DNA of 64,000 bases from Takashimella koratensis (lineage: Eukaryota > Basidiomycota > Tremellomycetes > Trichosporonales > Tetragoniomycetaceae), in contig BCKT01000003.1 of NCBI GenBank assembly GCA_003116875.1, positions 1,311,185 through 1,375,184 of the forward strand, read 5' to 3'. Below are positions 45,393-57,013 of this stretch, in pieces; within the stretch, counting starts at the first letter, position 1; each line of letters begins with the position of its first letter. The notes beneath the pieces are model-generated. The model was not told the origin of the DNA, did no database searches, and saw only the letters and a program-made list of their open reading frames with translations. A program made the translations under genes and the position numbers.

Positions 45393-47981
45393 ATGTGAAC
45401 TCTGGCTGTAGCACGTTTCATGTATAATACCTCTTCGATCGCCCACCGACGAGAGCGGAGCGTCTTGGCGCTCAACACGTCGGTACGAACGTGTTTCAGT
45501 CTCTATTGTAGCGAGTTGCCAGACGATTCACGCGCCGACTCTCGTTAGCGCTCAGCTCTAAGCGATAAGCTTGTCAGGATTAACGCGCAGCTTTGGACCA
45601 ATCGGACGCAAACACCAACACGTTGGTGACTTGCAGCTTCCCGTTTCCCCAAAAGCTTGTACGGGCAATGCAGCCAAGAACAGATGTCCTGCAGGAAATC
45701 ACGAGATCTTGACCTCGAAAAACGTTTGTTCCCCTGCGGTGTGCGATTCGCCTCGGTTACTTGCCAACCCACCCGCGACTCTTCCTCCCCGTTGCAGTAT
45801 TTTTGGTTCACCCTGGGTCCCAGGGCCACGTTGGCCCCATGAACCACTCATCGCTCACCGTTAGACCGACTCCCCGTCGACGGGTCGCCGGTCACAGAAT
45901 GCACTAGCGTTTTCGTCGACGCCTTGTGTAGTCGTGATTTCGGTCATCATCGTCATCATACTAGCTCGCCATAGTATACATATGACGACCCCCGTCGTTC
46001 CCATGCCCACCTGTTTCTACCCACGCCCTTCCCGACCTTGATTCAATGCAGTTCACATCGATGCATAGGAAGTGTTTGCCTCTTGCCATCTACTAGACTG
46101 ACGCGACGCGTCATGCCGTATTGAAGCGCAGGCAGTGATCAGCCTCATCAACGTAAACGCCCTCTGCTCATCAACAAGGCGAGGCCCAGGCCGACTCTCG
46201 GCAGGTCAGAGGTCGAGGCGCGACGCGGGGGCCGACGAGCGGGTTGTTGGGGTTGGGGGTGGGCGTCGTAAGCCGAGGATCGCCGGGACAGTCGCCTTTT
46301 GGTATCGCCCCTTTGGGATGTTTACCCCTGTTCATTTTTTTCGCGCCCTTTTCCACTGCGCCTTTGACGTTCTCCCCCCTTGTTGCGTGCTTCGGTCGCT
46401 TCCCCATGACCCTTCCTCTCGCGCTACCCCTTCCCCCGCGGTCCCCTGTTGCTTACTGGCTCGATCCCCCGCATTGACTCGTGCCAAGGTGTTTAGAGTT
46501 GCGTCATGTTTACCTTGACCCAGGAATCTCTGGCCACGTGGCGAATCCCCTCATAGAAATGCAGAGAAATTTTCCAATACGCTGCGAGTCGAAAAAAAGA
46601 AGAAGAAAAAAATGGGCCCAGCGTATGTCGACATTGGGCTGGGGCAGAGATAACGCCTTTGAAGCTGTCAGCAAGGACTTGACAACCAACATCCACACCA
46701 TTGCCCTCACTTGCGCCCGACCGCTGTTTCGGGGTTCTCTTCGCATCACATCAAATCGGTGAGTCTCGACGTTTTGCCCGCAGCCCCCCGAAAATTCCAA
46801 CCTCCCCCTTTGTGCCAACCGGGTAAAGGCCAGAGCCGCACTACCAAACGTGCGAAGACCGAGCTCGAGCCCGCGTCGCCTTGACGATTCACTTTCACCA
46901 CCGTCGTCGTGCATGGCCTCCTCCCTTGCACTGCATCAGTCCCTGTTCTCATTCCATTCTCCTTCTCACCTTTGCTCCATCCCCCACCCGTCATCCCAAA
47001 AAATCTACCCTCGGACCATAATCAACCACGTTGAGATCTCGCTTGGCCCTCGCCAAACCGGTCGGGCCCCTCCAACCTACCACGATCTGTGACATATGAC
47101 CCTTGCCTCCCCTCGAACCTTCCGACACAAAAGACACCTCGTTTCGAATCGACTGACACAATCCCTTTCTCGCCAGTCGTACTGCGTTGGACCACCTATA
47201 AAGACGCCCCAGTGCCCAGGAAAAAAACACAGTCCTTATCTCAACTTGACTTCGGCCGACCCTTGAGCCAGCCCGTCGACTCGCAAATTCTCCTCCCCCT
47301 TGCATCGACTCTTTCCTTTGCGACTTGCTTCAACCCACCCACCTCGAGCCCACCTTTCTCCACGTCTCCACGTCGCTCCCTTGCAAGCGCTGGCGGACGA
47401 AATTTTTGGGGGCTGCCTTTGGACAAGGGTTTGACGAGGGTTTGACATACTCTCGGCCTCGCCTATTGTCCTCTTTCCTTTCACCAGTCGCGACATCAAA
47501 TTTTTCTGCTGTTGACCCGCCGTTGCCCACCCTCTCGTCTCCGACCATCTCCGCCTTACCTCGCACCCTCGACCGTCTCCACGACCAACCTTTCATCGCT
47601 TTCGCACCACCCAAGTCTCGACTTGTCTCTGACCAACCCCTCTCGGACTTGCCCACCCGAAATCGCACTCTGCCACGCTGAGCACGTTTGGCTTTCAGTC
47701 CGCCTCTACTTCCACTCCTGCTGCCGACGACGACCAAACCACGCGTCACCCACGACCCGACGACACTCTTTTCACGTCGTGAGGTGAACAAAAGACGGTC
47801 TCAACCCTATCGGAGCGTCAACTCGATCTCAGCTCCAGTCGGAGTCGGCATTTGCCACTTCAAAGTCCTCTTGGCCGTGCTGAGTGTGTATCGGAGTTGG
47901 CCCCAGAGTAAGTCTCTCGACTTCCAACTCACCAAGCCTTCATAAACGTTGCTGGCCACTCGCTCTTCCCCAACCACCCTC
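45393..47981. other. Long stretch without a supported gene
   Basis: About 2.6 kb with only overlapping short frames of biased composition on both strands and no splice-linked protein. The right half (46900-47980) is CT-rich with many CCACC and TCTCC elements and probably forms the promoter and long leader of the Ecl1-like gene; an A-rich stretch lies at 46592-46612. The left half holds the 3' flank of the GH32 gene. Confidence 0.5.
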
Positions 47982-49615
47982 ATGCTCAACATTCACCGCA
48001 AGATGCACCTTGCTGACATGCGTGGCCAGTCTCTCCCTACCTCTGTACTTCGCGCACCATCCCTACTTCGCCAGCCTCTGCCCATCATGTTTGAAGAGGA
48101 CTTTGAGCGCTGCTTCATGTGCCAGCAACCTTGCAAGGGGTAAGCCTGACCTCAAAATAACGCTGACACTACTTTAGGCTCTACTGCTCCTCCGAGTGCC
48201 GGCAACGAGACAAGGGCACTCCTTCGCCCGCTGTCAAAGCAGGCGACCGTCCTGTTCGGATAACGGCCAGCCTCCCCATCGCCCTATCCCCTCTCCTCCG
48301 CGCCTCTCCCGCCGTCGCCCCCTCGCCTGTCTTCGCACCCCGTCGCGGCACCTCTTCCTCGTCCTCGTCCATTTCCGACTCACCCATCAACTCTCCACAA
48401 ACCAACCCGTCCGCGACCGAGTCCCCACAAAAAGAAGCCTTCAACCTCCCTCCCCCTGCCTATCCAGGTATCCCCTTCGGCTCCGTCCCCGTGAAAATTC
48501 CTTCACTCGTCCCTCGAACATCCATATCGATGGCGTCGAATGCCGGTTCCAATCACACCGTCCTCCCGGCCGGCTCAATTGACACCCTTCGCTTCGGTCG
48601 GAAACAGAGCGTCACGAACAGCGTCACCTCTCCCAACGCCCTCCTCCCTCGTTGCGCATGCGGCAAGCCTGCTAACCACCGGAATCACAGCCGGGATCGT
48701 GCCCTCGTGGCCGATCTCGACTCGGGCTTTTCGAGGTTCTCCCTCGGCCCCTCGGTCACAACAGCTGTGGACCACTCTGGTGCTCGGATCGTCTCGGAGC
48801 CCATGTTTGAACACCGTACCGCGCGATCCGGGTACGCTTCCCCCAGCCAACCAAGTGAAGCTGCACTCTCAACCTCGCTCCTCTCTCGATCCCGTTCCGA
48901 CCCGATCCCCCCAAGTCCAAAATTCGCCCCCAGGGGATCCAACATCGCCCCCATGCCCGTCATCTCACCCCTGAGCACTCCCGACCGCGCTCTCAAACCC
49001 CTCACCAACCTCCCCAACGAATACCAGGCATCGGTCCCCCGTCCATCCCGTGGCGACCCGGCGATCCTCGCCGTGTCCGAGCGTCGGGGTCGTTCGCGCG
49101 ACCGCCCTGTTCACCGAGTAGAGATGACTACCCCGGGTACGCTCCTCAATCGCGAAGAGCGGGAGGCTGCTCCTTCGCGATCTCGACACCGCCGAGACGA
49201 GATGCAGCGGGAACGTGCGCGTGAAGCGAGGCGAGAGGTTGAGCGCGAGGCTACCGCTGCCGCGTCTTACTACCAGAGCACGCGTGAGAGGGTCGAACCC
49301 CCCCAGATCACCCCGAGCTGGTCGCGACCGCCTGTCACGGGTCTCACTGGTGCGGCGGCGGCAGTGGCGATGCGTCGAGGCGCGAGCCACGGGTCGATCG
49401 TCTCCTCCAGCATGGTGAAGACGGCCGGCCCCATGCCCACTGCCACTATCGGCCTCGGCGTTTCGACCAACCCCTCCATTGAAAAGGGCGCGACCCCAGC
49501 TACTACCTCGGCAATTCCGAAAAAGCCTCGGTCTCCAACGACTCTTGAAAAGGAGCGAGCGGATGAAAAACGTCGCGCAAGTGAACAGCTTGGCCAAGTC
49601 TTTGGTGTGGCATGA
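47982..49615 (+). CDS. Ecl1-type zinc-binding lifespan regulatory factor (about 531 aa)
   Basis: Two exons, 47982-48139 and 48178-49615, joined in phase 2. The splice unites the zinc motif: RCFMCQQPCKG from exon 1 and LYCSSECRQRD from exon 2, giving the C-x2-C-x(n)-C-x3-C pattern of the Ecl1/2/3 family. In yeasts these small proteins extend chronological lifespan and respond to zinc and nutrient limitation. The rest is a long, Ser/Pro-rich disordered region with Arg-rich parts (SRHRRDEMQRERAREARREV) and a possible second small cysteine/histidine patch (RCACGKPANHRNH). Basidiomycete members are commonly much larger than the yeast ones. ATGs at 48003, 48018 and 48087 are alternative starts; all keep the zinc motif. 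Confidence 0.82.
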
Positions 49616-50029
49616 TTCTTTTTCGGACTTCTTTTTACGACACGATACGACCCAAAACGCAACTGTACACATTTCACAAAAAACACAACAAACACAACGG
49701 CATCGAAGGAACAACAAAATTGAGGAAAAAGATTACATTGGGATAGAATAGTCGTAGATGGCTCTCTACTTCTTGTTTATCAGGCTCTTCTCACTTTTTC
49801 CCTCTCAACATTCTTTTCACTTTGCATCACAAAACACACCCTAGTGTCCAGCATCTTCTCTAGCGTCGTGTGCTACTGTCTTCGCTGTTACGTAGTCACT
49901 GCTATGATATGCACAAACGTCTCCTGAGCTGCTCAGTTTGGTCACCTCGTCGCTACTGATACATACGTCCCACAGGCTTGCTAAATGTACAAACATGTAA
50001 ACAACTAACACTCTGTCATATCACGCGGC
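49616..50029. other. Convergent 3' region
   Basis: Between the Ecl1-like gene and array gene P1. AT-rich, no gene seen. Confidence 0.5.
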
Positions 50030-51407
50030 TTATGCGGACGCGATGGACGCGAAATCGGCAATGACTTGGCCAAGGTCAAAGTACTGCGTGTTTCCCTTGA
50101 GGTCGTCCAAGAACACCTCTCCAGACGTAGGCCCCGACGTGTAGTTGACGACTGTGTAATATGAGGAGGCAGCGAGAACTTTGGCCGTAGACGAGGTGAA
50201 TACTATGGTCGCCTCTCCGTTCTGGACGGATTCAAAATCCATCTCTGCAGTTTATCAGAAGGAATGACTCGATATCGTAACTCACGGATCTCAGTTCCGT
50301 CATATGAGTTTGTACCTGTGTTGACGTTTTGGACTGTGACAGGGTTATGACAAAGGAGGCCTAAACCGGTTCCAATTGTCCCGCCTGTCATCCCGGTTTT
50401 GTCCACTTGCCCGACGAACCCAAGCGTCATGGCGGCGATTCTGAAAGCACTCGGCCACCAGCAGTACTACCTTTTCGTCAGTGAAAACTTCCAAGCGGAC
50501 CGAACCTGACAACCAAACTGACGCCGTTGGAATCATCCATCAAGCCCCCTTGATTCTGTGCTGCCTCGTAAGAGACGACTACGGTTTGCCACTGGCTGAG
50601 GTCGGAGGCCCAGAGCTCAACATTGGTGTCACGGACACCGGCCTACGCGGCCGTAAACTACCATTACGGTAGACGCCACCCAAGAACTGAGACCTACCAC
50701 ATTCGGCGAGGGATAGGGGTATCCGTAGTCAGACCGTAACATATATATACGGCCCAGTAGTAGACTCGATATCCCTTGTCGAATGTTATATTCTGTAACC
50801 GACAATACTTTCATCGTAGCTACATTTACGGTCTACTAAAGGGACCCACCAACGATAACCCCCATCACAATTGGCCGATCCATCTTCGTTTGCATGAATG
50901 TGTTCCTCAGGATTGGTGGAGAGCACCGCACAGAGAGCGGTCGAGAACCAGGGATCATCTGTGTTGGTCCCTGTATAGGAGCAACATCGCACATGAGCAG
51001 ATGTTGGTCAGATCATAGTCTCGACGGGGAGGCGAACTCGGCGTCATTGCTCACCTCCATTTATGTCGCTGCACTGCATGCCCGTTTTGGGATTGATAAG
51101 GTTGGCGGCGACCGGCAATTTGGTGGTAGTCGCAGCTGGAGTGTCGGCAGTCAAAGTAGCCAAAGCCAGAGTTGCTGTCCCAAACGTCAGTGTATGCCCT
51201 ACCTCAACTACTATTGTGCCGTTAAAGTAGGTAGTAACACCTGAAAAGCAGGCGGCGCGCGACATACCATGGGCACCTGGTCATAGTCAGTAAAGGAATC
51301 GATTCGGTATATGGAAAATGATGGACACAGATTAATATGGACTCACTCATGATCACCAGTACGACGGTCACCAGCATCGTCTTGCGTAGATGAAGATACA
51401 CGTCCAT
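50030..51407 (-). CDS. Secreted calpain-like family, copy P1 (possibly interrupted)
   Basis: Exons: 51407-51347 (signal peptide, LRKTMLVTVVLVIM), 51240-51055, one starting at 50970, an exon with NQGGLMDDSNG, an exon with YCWWPSAFRIAAMTLGFVGQ ending at 50286, and 50244-50030. Family blocks are ANLINPKTGMQCSDING, TDDPWFSTALCAVLSTNP, WWPSAFRIAAMTLG, SYYTVVNYT and EVFLDDLKGNTQYF. The position equivalent to the calpain catalytic Cys is Pro, and the His position is Ser. Between NEDGSAN and VELWASDLSQWQTVVV, which are continuous in the other copies, about 220 bases intervene (about 50640-50870). That is an extra intron without clear splice signals or an insertion that breaks the gene. Inferred role: a secreted, non-catalytic member of the family. 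Confidence 0.65.
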
Positions 51408-51924
51408 GTTAAAGCTTGTTGAGTGTCGGGAGAGCTCGCGATTGCTGCGATTTTTTTGGGAAGGCGAGTCATAACAACTCGACACTTTTATATGCTGGAG
51501 GCAACCCTTTTAAAACGCCTCGCGGCGATCGGACGCTAATTGCAGAAAGGTTATATCAGGGTGAAGCTTTGCTCTCGTCGTGAGTGTTTTAGGATCAAAG
51601 GACTCATCCCCAAGTCCAGGAGCGAATCGGCCTGACGGCGCAGCTTCCCGTCTGAAAAGGGTCTCAAAGGTCACAACTAGTCTCAAGTTGAGTAGCGGAT
51701 CTCCCTTTCAGTGCACGGTCAATATCCTTTGACAGCCTGCCCGCACCCACTTCCCACCGCGCTCTCCTTCCTCTCCCTCGTTCTCCCATTCCCACACCAC
51801 TACCGGTGCAACACTATAGCTTGGAGATGTTTTTCCCTTGCCGGGAAAGCCACTCATCCAGGTCGGACATCTGATGACTATGCATACGTTCCAGAGGCTT
51901 GCTACGTATGCCTATCATGCTGTC
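51408..51924. other. Intergenic stretch P1-P2
   Basis: Promoter of P1 with a TATA box; no gene is seen. Confidence 0.5.
51486..51496 (-). promoter_or_regulatory. TATA box of P1
   Basis: CATATAAAAGT on the minus strand, about 80 bases upstream of the ATG at 51407. Confidence 0.6.
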
Positions 51925-52957
51925 TTATGGGTTGTAAGGCGCGATCTGGGCGCCCGCCACCATCTCGCTAAAGACCTCGGAAAAAGTGAAATACTGGTTA
52001 CTGCCGTCCAGCCCGTCAAGCCATACTTGATCGGTACTCACGGTGTAATTGAGCACCGAGTAGTACGCGTTTTTGACTAGTTTAGTCGCGGCTGGCGACG
52101 ACTGGACAATCATGGGGTTCTGCGATGCGAGCTGTAGATAGCCCTCTGCGACAATAGTTAGTCAGGTTGTTTGCCTGCTTGCTCACGGATAGTCGACTTC
52201 TCACACTCGTCGTCACTGGCAGTGCAATTGAAAGAAGCGATTTCGTGCTCGGTGAATATTTCGAGGGCAGTGACCATGGTGAGCCCAGCCATGCTGCTTT
52301 TGTCCACTTGGCCGGGAAATCCAGCGGTCATTGCGCCCAATCTCCAAGCGGCAGCCCACCATGCCCTGAACCGAATCAGTGGTCGCTGCAAAACAGACGA
52401 GCAGAACCCACCCTCCATTGGAATCGTCCATCAATCCGCCTTGGTTCTGCGCTGCGATGTAAGGGACTGTCACGGACGACTAGACCACACCATTGAACAC
52501 GGTCACAGTAGCGGAACTGTCATCATTTGTGATAGTGTTCGACTGCAAGAACCCGGGGGTGGCGTTGAGAACGGAGCATAGTGCCGCAGAGAACCAACCG
52601 TCATCAACTGCGGAGGCTTTTGTCAAGTACAACACACATCAGGAGTAATGCAGTGTCAGCAACTTTTGGACTCTTCAAAAAGACTAAACGCACTCCCGCT
52701 GATGTCGCTGCACACCATTCCAGTGGCTGGGTCGACGACGTTGTCTGCTGTTGGGAGCGAAGTCGAGGTGGCAGTGCCAATCGGAGCGGTCAAGACATTT
52801 GAAGCGGACACGCTCTGAGCTTTGACGCCTTTGTCTGTCAGCTAGGTCTCTCGTGTCCAGGAGAGCGTTTGAGCTGTCCGAAATACTTACCTCCCACCAC
52901 CACCCACAACAAGACGGCGAAGAGTGAATGGGCATAACCGGGCCGAAACGGTACCAT
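51925..52957 (-). pseudogene. Secreted calpain-like family, copy P2, with an in-frame stop in exon 3
   Basis: The exon plan of the family is complete. It has a signal peptide (FRPGYAHSLFAVLLWVVVGG), DNVVDPATGMVCSDISG and VDDGWFSAALCSVLNATPGF. Next come VTVFNGVV, PYIAAQNQGGLMDDSNG, AWWAAAWRLGAMTAGFPGQV, KNAYYSVLNYTVSTDQVWLD and QYFTFSEVF, with a stop at 51925. In the strand after VTVFNGVV the codon at 52482-52480 is TAG, where the intact copy P3 has Trp (VKWEATMVPY). The sequence beyond it still matches the family closely, so the stop is recent. Unless it is a base error, the product would lack the helical block and the C-terminal half. The splice sites look normal. Confidence 0.7.
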
Positions 52958-53713
52958 TTTGCGATTGAATGTTAGGAGGTAAGAGTCAAACTGTAGAGGA
53001 TGTGAATTACTCATTTAGCCGGCCGAACCTTGGAGTTTTATAGCCTATATCATGGAAGACGTGAGTGAAAAGGGCGTCGTTGATACGACGATCATCTCTT
53101 GCATCAAACATGTTGCCGGACCAATCCGTGTTGTTTATGGGAGGATTGTCGGGTAAGCAGATTGTTTCAAGATCGGCAGCGGATGACTAAGGATGTATCC
53201 TTTGAGCTCTCCTTGGACAACTTTCAACACCTCGCCAAACATGCTATATCATTTGAATCACCCCTGTCAATTATTCTCACGCCATCGTCCCTTTCAAGAC
53301 AATAACCCGTTCCCAGACCAATGAAACGAGAGGATTAAAGGGCTGTTTGTCCACCGTGGCATTTAGCGTTTCCCTTGAACAAGACGAGTATGGATACGTA
53401 TATCAGCTTTGAGGCTGCATCAAGGAGGTCTATGCTTGTGGAGCTGTTGCACACGTGTTGAACACTGCCCCCCAGAAGCGTAAAACTAGAGCACAGTATT
53501 GACATCGCTCTGCAGGATCACATAGAAGTCTACGATACTCAGCGAGGATGGTGATCGCTGAGATTCGGATTGCGTGACAGGGGGTCTTGGGCAAGGCATG
53601 CATAGTGACTCAGATGACATCTCTTATGGCGTTCGTGGTGCAAATAGCGTGCAGACTTCATTGGACCTTCTAGGCTCGCCACTGAGAAACGTAGTTCGAG
53701 TCACTGTAGCCGC
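52958..53713. other. Intergenic stretch P2-P3
   Basis: About 750 bases; promoter of P2 on the left. No gene or further family fragment is recognised. Confidence 0.5.
53035..53044 (-). promoter_or_regulatory. TATA box of P2
   Basis: CTATAAAAC on the minus strand, about 80 bases upstream of the ATG at 52957, the same spacing as in P1 and P3. Confidence 0.6.
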
Positions 53714-54727
53714 CTACGGCCCGTTGACCTGGGCTCCAGCAATCAAATCAGGGAAGATGTCGGAAAATTTGAAGTACTGCGAATTGCCGTCCAGACCGTC
53801 AAGATAGCACCAGTCATTACTGGCGGTGTAGTTCAGAACTGAGTAATGGGCACCTTTGATCAAGGTGGCTGCGGTCGGTGACGTCTGCACGATGATCGGG
53901 TTCTTCGTCGCGTCTTCAAAGTAGCCCTCTGCGGCTTGTCAGCGGCAATTGTTTCTTCAAACTCACGCAATACAGCTTGGGAGATGGGGTTTTCGCCAGT
54001 AGTGATGTTGAATATGGCCACCGTGTTACCCGTTAGGATCTCCAGGCCTGTTCCTATCATCCCCCCGGCCATGCTATCGCCGTTGACTTGGCCGGGGAAC
54101 CCTGCTGTCATTGCAGCGATTCTATAAGCCGCAGGCCACCAGCAAAACTGATCATCACATGATTGATTAGCGTGCGGTCGGAAAATGCAGTCCAAAGAGT
54201 CAACTCACACCGTTGGAGTCGTCCATCAAGCCCCCCCGGTTCTGTCCTGCCTGGTATGGGACCATAGTTGCTTCCCACTTGACGCCATTGTAGACGTTCA
54301 CCATTGCATCGCCACCTTCAAGCCCAATCATGTTGTCCGATATCCACTGCGGATTGACGGATAGAACTGAGCACAAGGCAGCAGAGAACCAAGGATCGTC
54401 GACGGCGTTGGCTGCGTTGAGTGTAGTGAGTGTCAATAGTCAAAACGGGTTATGACGCTGTTCTAGCTGATACTCACTCGCGCTAATGTCGCTGCAGACC
54501 ATCCCAGTCGCAGGATTAACCAGGTAGTCGGCGGTGGGCAAATTCGTCGATGTGGCAGTGCCGATGGCGGCGGTGATGGTGCTGACCGGAACCACAGTCG
54601 CCAGGGCGTTGCCATCTAGGTCCTGTCAGATCTGCCCCTTGATATACAAACGGAAGAGTCACTCACTCGCAGCCCAGAGCAAAAGGGAAAAAAGAGACGA
54701 TGCAAAGCCCAAGGAAAGTTTTGCCAT
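53714..54727 (-). CDS. Secreted calpain-like family, copy P3 (intact, about 265 aa)
   Basis: Five exons in phases 1-1-0-1, from the ATG at 54727 to a stop at 53714. Signal peptide: MAKLSLGFASSLFSLLLWAA. Then come ADYLVNPATGMVCSDIS, AVDDPWFSAALCSVLSVNPQ, VNVYNGVKWEATMVPYQAGQ, GGLMDDSNG, FCWWPAAYRIAAMTAGFPGQ, MAGGMIGTGLEILTG and IKGAHYSVLNYTASNDWCYL, followed by DGLDGNSQYFKFSDIF. The order and spacing fit a calpain-like (peptidase C2) catalytic domain: DDPWFSAAL for GDCWFLAAL, WWPAAYRIAAMTAG for W-x-x-L-x-E-K-A-Y-A-K-L, and GAHYSVLNY for GHAYSV. The aligned catalytic Cys is Pro, the His is Ala and the NPW site is absent. It is thus probably an inactive, secreted scaffold or binding protein. Best reference copy of the array. 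Confidence 0.8.
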
Positions 54728-55320
54728 GGTGTGTTGACTGAATGCGGGTGTAACAAAGACAATGGCTAATATCCACTGCGGTCCTAGTGAGCAAGACTCC
54801 TTCCAGTATTTATACTCGGGATCCCAGTTGCTAACGCCCACCCATTATAGTGAAACGCGTTCTGGGACCATTGCTTCCTTTGGATATCCACCACAAGTAG
54901 CACATGGTCGGGGTCGAGCGGAAGGGGGCCGAAGGGTAACAGGAGGCTTAGGTAGTGTCGAGGCCGTCACTAGATCCTGGGTGACATCCTTTGAGCTACT
55001 CCGACGTGCTCCTCCTCTTTCTTGCCCCTTCAAACATGTTTCCTCCCTTCTCGGTTAGTAGCTCCTATGCCTTTCTCACGGTTTACCGGCGTTTGTAAAA
55101 CACCCCCGAATAGGACAAAGGGAACCCTATATGTATGGAGGAGCTCTCACTCAGTTTCACTCAGTAACACACCTTTTGGCTCGCAACGGGTATCACCTTC
55201 TAGATCGTCATGGACTCCTCCACTCCCGCGTTGCACACTTTCATCCTTTCAGATACATCATAGCAAGCGTCTCAACCTGTGAAGCGAAGGATAAGCACTA
55301 GCATCATTCGGTGCTCGCAA
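54728..55320. other. Intergenic stretch P3-P4
   Basis: Promoter of P3 on the left; no gene is seen. Confidence 0.5.
54806..54815 (-). promoter_or_regulatory. TATA box of P3
   Basis: GTATAAATAC on the minus strand, about 80 bases upstream of the ATG at 54727. Confidence 0.6.
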
Positions 55321-56279
55321 CTACCCACTAAATGTTGGGAAAACGACCTGGACAGAAGCGATATCGTCAAAGGCTTGTGTTGTGAGGTTATAAAACTGGC
55401 AGTTTCCGTCCAAACCATCGAGGAAGATCTGATCGGTCGACTCGGTCCAGTTCCACACCGAATAGAACACGTTCGGCCATAAGTGGGTGGTCGTGCTCTT
55501 TGACTGTAGCACCATGGGATACAGGGTGGAATTTGCCAGAAGTGACTCTAGACATGTTGTCAGCTCTGATGTTGGCATTGAGACTCATGACATACTCAGG
55601 TATGCGTTGAGCTCCAGGGGGGCATTGTCGTCAGGGATCGCCGTGGTGGGTGATCCAGTGATGAGAGTGAGTGGGTCAAAGTTTGGAGCTGCCAGCTCAG
55701 CAATATGATAAGCGGCCCCCCACCAGCAGAAACCCCCCGCGTCTCCGGGGAAGCCCGCATTCTGCCCAGCCTGATAAGGAACGTTCACAGACAGCCATGC
55801 GTTGGCTGCTTCGTCCCACACCACAATCGTCGCAGATCCGTCCTCGTTTGAGATCGTATGATCTTTCATCCACTTCGAGTTGACTTGGAGGACAGAGCAA
55901 AGGGCGGCAGATAGAGCGGGGTGGCTCACCCCAGCGGCTAGGTATGAGGGGAGAGTTGATCAGTCTCGTCTGTCACAAGGAATGGAAAGTGGACATGAGA
56001 AATGTGAGACTCACAGCCACTGAGATCACTGCAGACCATGCCAGTAGCCGGGTTGATGAGGTTGTCCGCCGTCAGCGGGACCGCAGTGGTTGCCTTGGGT
56101 ATGGCCACAGTGGTCGTACTCATCGCTACGACCTGGCACGCTGGGTTTGATTAGTTCGCGAAATGATGGCTAGATGGAGTTCAACTAATCGAAGAACTGC
56201 TCTTACAAGTGCTTAGCCAGAGGATGGCGGCGAGGGAACGAGAAACTGCCCGAGTAGGGTGGTGGAAATGGTACGACAT
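55321..56279 (-). CDS. Secreted calpain-like family, copy P4 (one intron fewer)
   Basis: Start at 56279 with a signal peptide (HHPTRAVSRSLAAILWLSTC). Exon 2 carries TTAVPLTADNLINPATGMVC followed by SDLSG. Exon 3 is long and uninterrupted: VSHPALSAALCSVLQVNSKW, ATIVVWDEAANAWLSVNVPY, QAGQNAGFPGDAGGFCWWGA, AYHIAELAAPNFDPLTLITG. The intron found before CWWP in P1-P3 is absent here, and the TAGFPGQV..MAGG helix pair is shortened. The last exon has LWPNVFYSVWNWTESTDQIF, then LDGLDGNCQFYNL, and stops at 55321. The site of the calpain Cys is Pro or His and the His site is Val. The frame is fully open, so the gene looks functional though diverged. Confidence 0.75.
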
Positions 56280-56579
56280 GTTTGCAAAGGCTGAGAGGAG
56301 TGAAGAGGTGAGGAAGGACGGTTGTGGGAGGGACGTCTATCTGTAGTCGCTTTAAGAACAGTTCAAGTGAACGTCTTTTCCAAACCGAGGTCTGAAACCA
56401 CTGACACTCATCCTGCTTCAAACACTCCCTCAAAGGTCTTAGGACGAAGTCCTATGTCACTTAGAAACACGTCGTGTTGAGTTTCGTCCAACGTTAGAGT
56501 TTCGGAAGGCTTGTGTAAGTAGCGTGAAAGGTTTGTGTACCCCTTCGAGAAGGAGGATTGGCAAAAAAGAGGGAAAGGG

Positions 56580-56581
56580 GG

Positions 56582-56616
<35 letters not shown>

Positions 56617-56806
56617 GAGCCTCGACCTTGGCCTGAGCAGGGGGTGGGCGCTTAACCCGGTCCGCTCGGTGCGCGCGGCTCAACCAACGAGGCAAGCAGG
56701 ATTTGCGTCAAACCCGGCCCGCATTGGTGGAGGGTGAGAATTCGAGGCGGTCGAGGCGGTCGGTACGGTCGGGGCGGGGGGGGGGGGGGGGGGGGGGGGG
56801 GGGGAG

Positions 56807-56856
<50 letters not shown>
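56580..56856. repeat. Long poly-G tracts
   Basis: G runs of about 31 bases (56585-56615), about 28 bases (56776-56804) and about 48 bases (56808-56855), separated by a CG-rich spacer. Such runs can form quadruplexes, but their length is also prone to sequencing and assembly error. Confidence 0.85.
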
Positions 56857-57013
56857 GGGAGGAAAGGAGCAGCAATGCCAAGGCTCAACAAGTGATGAAA
56901 CAAGTGGTCGGCTGAGCATCTGACAGTCCTTAGAGGATTGAGGGCGACCGATCCCATGTTTGCTTGGCGAAAATTTTCTCCCCACAGATTGTCCAGCAGA
57001 CTGTGGTGACGGG

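Noticed and set aside
46171..46407. Basic open frame rich in Lys/Gly/Pro on the minus strand
   Set aside because: Short, no domain, no splice support, and composition like neighbouring noncoding DNA.
48965..49717. Minus-strand frame of 250 codons over the Ecl1-like gene
   Set aside because: Antisense shadow of a long low-complexity exon; no splice signals or motifs of its own.
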